From Streptosporangiaceae bacterium (GTDB lineage: Bacteria > Actinomycetota > Actinomycetes > Streptosporangiales > Streptosporangiaceae): a stretch of 10,879 nt of DNA. The notes beneath the pieces are model-generated. The model had not been told where the DNA came from, did no database searches, and worked only from the letters and a program-made list of their open reading frames with translations. The stretch lies in contig JASIBJ010000405.1 of the NCBI GenBank assembly GCA_030045215.1, forward strand, positions 1 through 10,879, written 5' to 3'. The position numbers and the translations under genes are program-made. This document shows positions 5,795 to 10,879 of the stretch, piece by piece (position 1 is the stretch's first letter; each line of letters opens with the position of its first letter).

Positions 5795-6637
5795 ATGGCT
5801 AATGCCCAGGGCCGGGACTTCAGCGAGTACCAGCCGCCCGTCGATTCCGAGATGCTCGAGGGCCTGTCGTTCGCCTACACGCGCGTGTCCAACTGGAACG
5901 GCACGACGATGGGCACCGACCCGAACTTCGCGCACAACTGGGCAGAGATCAAGGCGCTCAAGCTGCACCGGGGAGCGTACTGGTACCTGATGCCTGACGT
6001 TGACGCTGTATCCCAGGCCCGCTACTTCGTCGACGCGGTCAAGAAGGCTGGGCTCGACGCTGGCGACATGCTGGTCTGCGACAGCGAGACCCCGACAGAC
6101 AACATCGACGAGATCACGTATTCCTTCTGCAAAGAGACTGCCTCGTTAGCCGGACCGAACTGCCCCGTGATCGTCTACTCCGATGAGAACGTGGGCCAGC
6201 TGCTGACCTCTTGCACGTACTGGCCGTACTGGATGGCGTGGCTCTCTTCCGACCCGCCGACGCCATCTGAGACCAGCCCGTGGCAGGCCTGGACATTCTG
6301 GCAGTGGGGCACGGTCGACGATGTCGACGCCGACTACTTCAACGGCACCCCCGAGCAGCTCGACACGTGGATTGCCAGCTACCTGCCGAAGCCCGCACCA
6401 CCCCCGGAGGATGAAGAGATGATCTTGGTAATGCCGGCCAGGGCACAGGTTCCCTCAGGTACCGAATGGCCGGGAGTCTTCCTGCTGTTCTGTGACGGCA
6501 CCATGAGCCACGTCCTGCCGACCGCCGGGAATCCGCCTGTGTCGAACCTCGAGGCGTACCAGTCGGCAGGGATCAAGGGCCCAGTGACTATCACCTGGGA
6601 TGAGTACCAGGCTCTCCTGGCGATCAATCCGAGCTGA
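5795..6637 (+). CDS. GH25 lysozyme, phage-endolysin type
   Basis: The 280-residue product is a glycoside hydrolase family 25 muramidase, which cleaves the MurNAc-GlcNAc bond of peptidoglycan. The fold is a TIM barrel spanning about residues 5-197. Family landmarks are GRDFSEYQ (Asp8), SFAYTRVSN, HRGAYWYLMP, the catalytic CDSE (Asp96, Glu98), PVIVYSD, YWMAWL and TFWQWG near the end of the barrel. A Pro-rich linker (198-205) joins a domain of about 70 residues (209-280), of the type attached to actinophage lysins; a wall-binding or tail role is inferred. There is no signal peptide, so release would need a holin, lysis or a contractile particle; none is visible nearby. GAGGAGAGGG seven nt upstream fixes the ATG. 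No phage structural genes flank it, so it may be a prophage relic or a domesticated enzyme. Confidence 0.85.
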   Translation: MANAQGRDFSEYQPPVDSEMLEGLSFAYTRVSNWNGTTMGTDPNFAHNWAEIKALKLHRGAYWYLMPDVDAVSQARYFVDAVKKAGLDAGDMLVCDSETPTDNIDEITYSFCKETASLAGPNCPVIVYSDENVGQLLTSCTYWPYWMAWLSSDPPTPSETSPWQAWTFWQWGTVDDVDADYFNGTPEQLDTWIASYLPKPAPPPEDEEMILVMPARAQVPSGTEWPGVFLLFCDGTMSHVLPTAGNPPVSNLEAYQSAGIKGPVTITWDEYQALLAINPS

Positions 6638-6750
6638 CGCCGTACGCCTGCGGCCGCGCTCTTGCTGCGCCGACAGCACGTCGTCGCCAGAGGCATCGGC
6701 GCCTGCGAACGTGTCATTCGTGGCAGCGCCCCCGGCGGAGGTGACCCGCA
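6638..6750. other. Gap between convergent genes
   Basis: About 110 bp between the lysozyme and the minus-strand acetyltransferase. It is open in several frames but holds no plausible start, and I see only weak hairpins such as AGGC-6 nt-GCCT. Confidence 0.3.
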
Positions 6751-7296
6751 CTAAACCCCGGCTGACGAGCCGCTGATGTCGTCGCGAACGATTCCGTATA
6801 TGAAGCTGTCGCGCCACCGCCCATCCCGGAAATGCGTTCCCCGAAGCCGACCTTCCCGGCTGAATCCGCTCCGCTCCAACGCGCGTTGCTCGGCGATATT
6901 CGTGACCTCTGTCGCTGCCCAAACCCGGAACGCGGTTGTCGTCGAGAACAGATACTCGACGAGCAGGCGCTGAGCCGCCGCCCCGGCGCCGCGGCCGCGC
7001 ATCTCCGGAACGACTAGCACCCCAATCTCCCATGCGCCCGGCCCAGGCCGTTCGGTCTCGTGCCAATCAACCCAGCCCGCAAGGGCGTCATCTTCGACGG
7101 TGACGATGGCGAGACAGTAGGGACTTGATCCGAGCAACCCATCCTGTTGCCAGCGCTTCCGGTAGCGGCCTGGTGAGGTGAACCCGACCCACTCGAACGG
7201 TTCAGACAGCTCGGGGTCGGTAGCGAACCGTTCAAACAGCCCCAGGTCAGGCTCGGTGAACGGTCGAAGGCGCACGGACAGCCGGTCCATCCCCAT
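6751..7296 (-). CDS. GNAT acetyltransferase, RimJ/RimL-like
   Basis: A 181-residue acetyl-CoA-dependent N-acetyltransferase of the RimJ/RimL type (GNAT fold). N-terminal LSVRLRPFTEPDLGLFERFATDP (6-28) is the typical first strand and helix. Motif A is intact: EIGVLVVPEMRGRGAGAAAQRLL (90-112), with the R-G-R-G-A-G pyrophosphate loop at 100-105, followed by the Asn-x-x-x-x-x-ALE-x-SGF block (133-145) that closes the family fold. The substrate cannot be read from sequence; members modify ribosomal proteins, antibiotics or small amines. Starts at 7290, 7296 and 7314 are all ATG and none has a strong ribosome site; 7296 was taken as a compromise. It is a single-gene unit, convergent with the lysozyme and divergent from the arginase-family gene. 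Confidence 0.85.
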   Translation of the reverse strand: MGMDRLSVRLRPFTEPDLGLFERFATDPELSEPFEWVGFTSPGRYRKRWQQDGLLGSSPYCLAIVTVEDDALAGWVDWHETERPGPGAWEIGVLVVPEMRGRGAGAAAQRLLVEYLFSTTTAFRVWAATEVTNIAEQRALERSGFSREGRLRGTHFRDGRWRDSFIYGIVRDDISGSSAGV

Positions 7297-7392
7297 ATTC
7301 TCGCAGCCGAGCATCGCAGCGACATGACCTGATGACTCCTGATCATTACGTTCCGGCGGCACTCGGAGCCTGCGCACGGCCGGAAAACTCAC

Positions 7393-7428
7393 CCGACACG
7401 GACATCGAGGCACGGTATCGTCGCCGGG
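7393..7428 (+). promoter_or_regulatory. Leaderless promoter of the arginase-family gene
   Basis: CCGACA (7393-7398, four of six matches to TTGACA), a 17-nt spacer, TATCGT (7416-7421, fits TANNNT) and exactly 7 nt to the G of the GTG at 7429. No Shine-Dalgarno is present, so the transcript should begin at the start codon. Confidence 0.6.
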
Positions 7429-8337
7429 GTGACGAGGATCTCAATTGTCGGGGTTCCGAGCAGTGCTGCCAGCTATGCGGCCGGGCAGGATCTGGCGCCT
7501 GCGGCCTTGCGCTCGGCGGGCTTGGTCGACGCACTCATTGCATCAGGCCTGGACGTCCATGACGACGGGGACCTGCCTCACCAGGTATGGAGCCCTGACC
7601 GCAGTCACCCGCTAGCCCAGAACGTCGGCCAGGTGATTGTGTCGCTGCAGCAACTGGCAGGACAACTGGAACCGCTGCTGGCGCGCGGCGACTTTGCGCT
7701 GATCCTCGGCGGTAACTGCACCATCGCGCTCGGAGTCATGGCGGCCCTGCGTCGCCTGGACGGCGGCACTCCCGGATTGCTGTATACCGATCGTCATCTG
7801 GATCTCAACACCCCGGAAAGCACCGCTGACGGGGCACTGGACTGGATGGGGCTAGCGCATGCACTGGCATTGCCCGGGTGCGTGGACACGCTCGCTGACG
7901 CGTTCGGACCCCGGCCGCTTCTTGAGGCGCGCCAGCTGGCCTGGCTTGGGGTCGAGCCACTCGTGACAACGGAGTGGGAGCGCGAGCAGGTGGACCGGCT
8001 CGGCCTGCACGTCACCACCAGCGATGCACTGACCGCGAATCCAGCGGTGGCGGCCGCGACCGCGCTAAGCCAGCTTCCTTCTGGTCCGCTGGCCATCCAT
8101 ATCGATGTCGATGTCCTCGACTTCATCGATGCCCCGCTGGCCGAGAACACTGACTGCCGCAACACGGGACCGACCCTCGACCAGGTCGTTGAGGCGCTCA
8201 CCTCGGCCGCGCGCGAGGGGCGGCCACGAGGGCTGTCGATTGGGGAACTCAACCCGACTCGCTGCGCGGGCGACCCAGATGCGCTTCCCCGCTTCATCGC
8301 GGGCATCGTCCGTGTCGCCGCCGCCGCAGTGACGTAG
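7429..8337 (+). CDS. Arginase/agmatinase-fold (ureohydrolase) protein
   Basis: A 302-residue member of the arginase/agmatinase/formiminoglutamase superfamily, which hydrolyses guanidino or related C-N bonds with a two-manganese centre. The motifs appear in order: GGNCTIALG (94-102) where arginases have GGDHS, DRHLDLNTPE (121-130) for the DAHxD motif with Asp121, His123 and Asp125, HIDVDVLDF (224-232) with Asp226 and Asp228, and SIGELNP (270-276) with Glu273 for substrate binding. The first ligand His is replaced by Cys97, so metal binding must differ from that of classical arginases. Length is normal for the family. The substrate is unknown, and no arginine or polyamine genes lie nearby. The GTG at 7429 is supported by a -10 element 7 nt upstream. 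The C-terminus is complete (FIAGIVRVAAAA). Confidence 0.85.
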   Translation: MTRISIVGVPSSAASYAAGQDLAPAALRSAGLVDALIASGLDVHDDGDLPHQVWSPDRSHPLAQNVGQVIVSLQQLAGQLEPLLARGDFALILGGNCTIALGVMAALRRLDGGTPGLLYTDRHLDLNTPESTADGALDWMGLAHALALPGCVDTLADAFGPRPLLEARQLAWLGVEPLVTTEWEREQVDRLGLHVTTSDALTANPAVAAATALSQLPSGPLAIHIDVDVLDFIDAPLAENTDCRNTGPTLDQVVEALTSAAREGRPRGLSIGELNPTRCAGDPDALPRFIAGIVRVAAAAVT

Positions 8338-8341
8338 GCGC

Positions 8342-8548
8342 TCAGCGTGACGATGGGCCGGTGCTCGGCGGCTGGATGCTGACTCGTGCGCCGAAGTCGA
8401 TCAGCGTGAGCTGCAGCGAGTAGGTGAAGGGTACCGGCGCACCCAGCAGGCTGACCGAGCCGCGGCCGGTGATAGTAAGCCGCCGAAGGATCAGGCCGGA
8501 CTGGCTCACGTCGACCACCACGGTCCAGCGGCTCGCCCGCCCAGAGCT
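8342..8548 (-). pseudogene. 3' remnant of a secreted/lipoprotein gene
   Basis: A frame of 68 codons, closed upstream by an in-frame TAG at 8549-8551 and lacking any start, ending in a TGA at 8342-8344. Its translation has an alternating beta-strand pattern (WTVVVDVSQSGLILRRLTIT, then PFTYSLQLTLIDFGARVSIQ and PPSTGPS). This is the usual C-terminal end of actinobacterial LppX/LprG-like lipoproteins, including the DFG-x-x-V-x-I-x-PP close. The N-terminal two thirds are missing, so it appears to be a decayed gene. Confidence 0.4.
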
Positions 8549-8553
8549 CTACC

Positions 8554-8622
8554 GTTGACAGCGCCGTGCACGGCCTGGACAGCTACCTGGCCACGACCTG
8601 CCACATCGACATGAGTTCGTGA
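8554..8622 (+). pseudogene. Possible 3' end of a decayed plus-strand gene
   Basis: A 22-codon stretch ending in TGA (8620-8622) reads VDSAVHGLDSYLATTCHIDM plus two Ser, which looks like the tail of a secreted actinobacterial protein. The frame upstream is unprotein-like and runs into the minus-strand remnant, so both fragments would meet near 8550. Support is limited to the look of the sequence. Confidence 0.2.
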
Positions 8623-8662
8623 CCGGCGGCCGCCACGCGGACGCGAGCAGACCGCCAGTGCC

Positions 8663-8932
8663 TTAGGCCTGCGAGCGGGCAGGTTCCAGCGCGCCTCGCA
8701 CCCGCGAGACGAAGTGGGCCTGCTCGGCAGCGGCGGTTACCCTCATGCGCTCAAAGGTGTCGCCGAGTCTGACATCGGCGTAGAGGTCGCCAGCATCCTC
8801 GTGGAAGTGCAGGAACGCGCGGGAGCCCCGCGAGAAAGCGCCGCGCCTGCGCTCCCGCAGTTGCGGCAGCCCTCGGAGTTCCGCCAGCAACGCCTCAAGG
8901 CGATCAAGGTCTTCCTGCGTCGCATGTCGCAC
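8663..8932 (-). CDS. Small conserved actinobacterial protein
   Basis: An 89-residue soluble protein of a type found widely in actinomycetes, function unknown. It has a first helix with acidic face (EDLDRLEALLAELRGLPQL, 7-25), then ERRRGAFSRGSRAFLHFHED (27-46), a strand pair (GDLYADVRLGDTFERMRVT, 48-66) and a last helix (68-82). The FLHFHED and LYADVRL blocks are the most family-like parts. No signal peptide or membrane segment is seen. The start is a GTG at 8932 with no strong ribosome site. It appears to be a single-gene unit next to decayed sequence. Confidence 0.65.
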   Translation of the reverse strand: MRHATQEDLDRLEALLAELRGLPQLRERRRGAFSRGSRAFLHFHEDAGDLYADVRLGDTFERMRVTAAAEQAHFVSRVRGALEPARSQA

Positions 8933-8975
8933 CGGTCGAGCATGACGTTAAGCAGCAGCCCGACGCAAGGACCGG

Positions 8976-9182
8976 CTATCTGGTCAGCAACTGGCGGTCA
9001 GCGCCGGTCCGGCTGCCGCAAGGCCTGCGAATCCTGTGCCTGCGGCGCGGCGGCGCCGCGGGTAGTAGCAGACAGCGGATGAGGCCGGCGAGGCTGAGGC
9101 CGGCGGCGAAACACGCCGCGCCGACCGGCACCATCACGACGTTCGCGCCGGCCGTATCGGCATCGGGAGCGGCGACCGCCAC
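8976..9182 (-). CDS. Doubtful small membrane protein
   Basis: A 68-codon frame with one hydrophobic segment (ANVVMVPVGAACFAAGLSLA, about residues 13-32, continuing GLIRCLLL) followed by an Arg-rich tail. The GTG start has no ribosome site, and no family is recognised. It occupies the otherwise empty interval before the DinB gene, so it may be a real small gene, a remnant, or chance in GC-rich DNA. Confidence 0.25.
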   Translation of the reverse strand: MAVAAPDADTAGANVVMVPVGAACFAAGLSLAGLIRCLLLPAAPPRRRHRIRRPCGSRTGADRQLLTR

Positions 9183-9196
9183 GATGCGAGGCGATC

Positions 9197-9202
9197 AAGG
9201 AG
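9197..9202 (+). promoter_or_regulatory. Strong Shine-Dalgarno of the DinB gene
   Basis: AAGGAG lies six nt before the ATG at 9209. It is the best-matched ribosome binding site in the right half of the window, and contrasts with the leaderless or weak starts of its neighbours. Confidence 0.8.
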
Positions 9203-9208
9203 ATCGAC

Positions 9209-9700
9209 ATGAGCGAGCGGAACGAGCCCGAAGGGCTCAGTGACGAGCGTGGCCTCCTGCAGGGCTGGCTCGATTACTACCGGGCGACGCTGCTGGCCAA
9301 GTGCGAAGGCTTGTCCGGGGAGCAACTCGTCACGCGCTCCTGCGAGCCTTCGCGGATGTCCCTGCTCGGCCTGGTCCGGCATATGACGGAAATGGAACGG
9401 GTCTACGGACACCGGCTGGCCGACCGGAGAGTTGGCTTGCTGTACTGCACCGAGGAGAACGAGGAGGGCGATTTCGAAGCCGCGAGCGCGGCGGGCGCGG
9501 CCGCCGACATCGAGACTTTCCGCGAGCACTGCGCTCGCACGCGACAGATCATGGCCCGCCACGAGCTGGACGACACGTTCGGCACGAACAACTCGCACTC
9601 GTTGCGCTGGTTCTACCAGTACCTGATCAAGGAGTACGCGCGTCACCTCGGTCACGCCGACCTGCTGCGCGAGCGAATCGACGGTGCAACTGGCGAGTAG
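9209..9700 (+). CDS. DinB-like protein, DUF664 family
   Basis: A 163-residue member of the DinB/YfiT-like four-helix-bundle superfamily, DUF664 branch. The three metal-binding histidines of the fold are present: His58 (in LLGLVRHM), His146 and His149 (in YARHLGHADLLRE). The first helix holds LLQGWLDYYRATLLAKCEGL (16-35) and the last ends with LRERIDG. Relatives include thiol-dependent transferases (mycothiol or bacillithiol as cosubstrate) and proteins of unknown role; a thiol-transferase or detoxification role here is only inferred. The ATG has a strong AAGGAG. An 81-bp gap with a hairpin separates it from the next gene on the same strand, so read-through is likely to be partial at best. Confidence 0.85.
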   Translation: MSERNEPEGLSDERGLLQGWLDYYRATLLAKCEGLSGEQLVTRSCEPSRMSLLGLVRHMTEMERVYGHRLADRRVGLLYCTEENEEGDFEAASAAGAAADIETFREHCARTRQIMARHELDDTFGTNNSHSLRWFYQYLIKEYARHLGHADLLRERIDGATGE

Positions 9701-9740
9701 CCCACGGCACCGCGGTAGTGCGCGCCCGTGGCGATAACGC

Positions 9741-9761
9741 CCGCCGGCATGTCGCCGGCGG
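9741..9761 (+). terminator. Strong GC hairpin after the DinB gene
   Basis: CCGCCGGC (9741-9748), loop ATGTC, GCCGGCGG (9754-9761): a perfect 8-bp all-GC stem with a 5-nt loop, 40 bp after the DinB stop. No T tract follows. It may end transcription, or act as an attenuator before the acetyltransferase 20 bp downstream. Confidence 0.55.
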
Positions 9762-9781
9762 CTCGCCCGGATACTGGAACA

Positions 9782-10282
9782 GTGACAGAACTGATCAGGC
9801 CCGCCATTCCCGCCGATGTCGGTGCAATCGCGGCGATGGCCAGCGCCCGTCGCAGCCAGTACGCGCGCTACCAGCCTGTGTTCTGGGCGCCCGCGCCGGG
9901 TGCGGAGGAACTCCACAAGCCCTACCTCGCCAAGCTGGTCAGTGACGAGAACGTGATCAGCATGGTCGCCGAGGAGTCCGGCACGTTGACCGGCTTCGTC
10001 ATCGCCATGATCGTGGGCGCTCCCGCCGTCTATGACCCGGGCGGCCGGACATGCCAGATCGACGACTTCGTGGTGGCACCGGGCCGCTGGGAGAGCACGG
10101 GGAGGCAGCTTCTTCAAGCTGCGCTTGAGCGCGCGGCAGACCGCGGCGCCGTGCAGGCGGTGGTAGTGGCCGCGAATCTCGACGCGGACAAGCGAGAGGC
10201 ACTCCGCGCGTCCGGGCTGTCCATCGCCTCTGAGTGGTGGGTCACTTCAACGCTGCGATCGCCAGGACGCCGCCACACATGA
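9782..10282 (+). CDS. GNAT-family acetyltransferase
   Basis: A 166-residue GNAT protein. LIRPAIPADVGAIAAMA (4-20) is the standard first strand-helix of the fold; FVIAMIV (72-78) is the central strand before motif A; and QIDDFVVAPGRWESTGRQLL (92-111) is motif A. The acetyl-CoA loop reads R-W-E-S-T-G (102-107), so the first Gly of the usual R-x-x-G-x-G is Ser, a mild departure. The substrate is unknown. The frame opens at 9728, but a GTG or ATG there would lie before or inside the hairpin; the GTG at 9782 matches the family N-terminus, with only a weak ribosome site. Its last 41 bp overlap the 3' end of the convergent transporter gene. Confidence 0.8.
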   Translation: MTELIRPAIPADVGAIAAMASARRSQYARYQPVFWAPAPGAEELHKPYLAKLVSDENVISMVAEESGTLTGFVIAMIVGAPAVYDPGGRTCQIDDFVVAPGRWESTGRQLLQAALERAADRGAVQAVVVAANLDADKREALRASGLSIASEWWVTSTLRSPGRRHT

Positions 10283-10879
10283 GCACGGCTCCGGCCACCT
10301 GGAGCAAACTCGGCCGCTGGCCCAAGATGACGGCGGCGAGAACCATGGCCGCCGCTGGCTGCACCAGCAGCATGAGGGATGACACCGCGGCGGGCAGCCG
10401 CGGCAGCGACGACGTGATGAGCAGCCAGCCGGCGGTCTGGACCAGCAGCGCGAGGAGCATCAGCGACAGCAGGGAGTGCACCGGAACCGCGAGGTGCAAG
10501 CCGCCGGACACCAGCCCGAGCAGCAGTGCTCCGAGGGCCGCGCCCGCAGTCGCGTCGAAGAGTTGACCGGCCACGTGCCGCCCCTGGCCGGCGGCGTGCC
10601 GCAAGATCAGCAGGAAGCATGCGTAGGCGCCGCTTGCCGCCGCCCCGGTTGCGACCCCGGCAGCGGGATGCGGCGCGGTACCGCCGCCGCCAGCCAGACC
10701 CGACACGAACGCGAGACCCAGGAGCATCACAGGCAGCGCGGTGAGGTAGCGCCGGCCAGGACGCTCGCGCAGCACAACCCAGGCGAGGACCGCGACGAAC
10801 GGTACATACAGGCTGCCGACCACCGTGGAGACCCCGGCCCCGACATCTGCGATCGTGTGATTGAAGAGCACGAGGTCGA
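10242..10879 (-). CDS. EamA-family (DMT superfamily) transporter, partial
   Basis: The C-terminal 211 residues of an integral membrane protein of the EamA/RhaT drug-metabolite transporter superfamily; the first part lies beyond the right edge. Members are usually about 300 residues with ten membrane segments in two EamA repeats. The visible part begins in the first repeat (VSTVVGSLYVPFVAVLAWVVLRERP, in two blocks, then LTALPVMLLGLAFVSG) and contains the whole second repeat: GAAASGAYACFLLILRH, AGAALGALLLGLVSG, SLLSLMLLALLVQTAGWLLI, LPAAVSSLMLLVQPAAAMVL and LLQVAGAVLMCGGVLAIAAL. The typical E-R-P after the fourth helix of the first repeat and the GQRPS equivalent in the second are both present. 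Members export small metabolites; the substrate is not predictable. Confidence 0.88.
   Translation of the reverse strand, partial: DLVLFNHTIADVGAGVSTVVGSLYVPFVAVLAWVVLRERPGRRYLTALPVMLLGLAFVSGLAGGGGTAPHPAAGVATGAAASGAYACFLLILRHAAGQGRHVAGQLFDATAGAALGALLLGLVSGGLHLAVPVHSLLSLMLLALLVQTAGWLLITSSLPRLPAAVSSLMLLVQPAAAMVLAAVILGQRPSLLQVAGAVLMCGGVLAIAALK

Noticed and set aside
6672..6777. Plus-strand frame reading DSTSSPEASAPANVSFVAAP before a TGA at 6775
   Set aside because: Protein-like composition but no start codon, ribosome site or continuity with the lysozyme; its end overlaps the GNAT gene. Probably chance in GC-rich DNA.
7794..8306. 170-codon minus-strand open frame within the arginase-family gene
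   Set aside because: Low-complexity Ser/Arg-rich antisense reading of a gene with clear catalytic motifs.
9134..10117. Long 327-codon minus-strand open frame
   Set aside because: It is the antisense shadow of the DinB and GNAT genes, both of which have clear family motifs on the plus strand; its own sequence resembles no family.
10114..10620. 168-codon minus-strand frame in the GNAT/transporter region
   Set aside because: Ala/Arg-rich shadow of the transporter and acetyltransferase genes.

Overview
The window looks like chromosomal DNA from a high-G+C actinomycete (Actinobacteria/Actinomycetota). The basis is the strong GC bias, frequent GTG starts, lipobox-type lipoproteins, an actinobacterial-style PadR/membrane-protein pair, and at least two promoters whose -10 hexamer lies exactly 7 nt before a start codon, the leaderless arrangement common in this phylum. 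No tRNA, rRNA, CRISPR array, transposase or integrase was seen. I cannot name the genus.

Left part (1-2616): a possible small membrane protein (173-478), a conserved actinobacterial protein of unknown function on the minus strand (538-1386), and three more tiny membrane proteins (1590-1856 +, 2054-2341 +, 2434-2616 -). None of the tiny ones has a recognised function.

Centre-left (2664-4644, minus strand): the best-defined unit. A PadR-family repressor (4306-4644) overlaps by ATGA a polytopic membrane protein (3260-4309). After a 14-bp gap comes a lipoprotein whose C-terminal half resembles the P1 head subdomain of SecD/SecDF (2664-3245). A 23-bp imperfect dyad covers the -10 and spacer of a leaderless promoter in front of padR, so the unit looks self-regulated. 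I infer an envelope-related response module.

Centre (4886-6637): a second, unrelated lipoprotein (minus) and, divergent from it across about 420 bp, a GH25 lysozyme of phage-endolysin type with a C-terminal accessory domain and no signal peptide. It stands without other phage genes.

Right part (6751-10879): a RimJ/RimL-like GNAT acetyltransferase (minus); divergent from it an arginase-fold protein with Cys in place of the usual first metal-ligand His, driven by a probable leaderless promoter; a stretch with decayed gene ends (8342-8622); a small conserved protein (8663-8932, minus); a DinB/DUF664 protein with a strong Shine-Dalgarno; a second GNAT after a strong hairpin; and an EamA-type transporter cut by the window edge, whose 3' end overlaps the GNAT by 41 bp in convergent orientation. 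The alternating strands and single-gene units from 6751 onward suggest separate accessory genes rather than one pathway.
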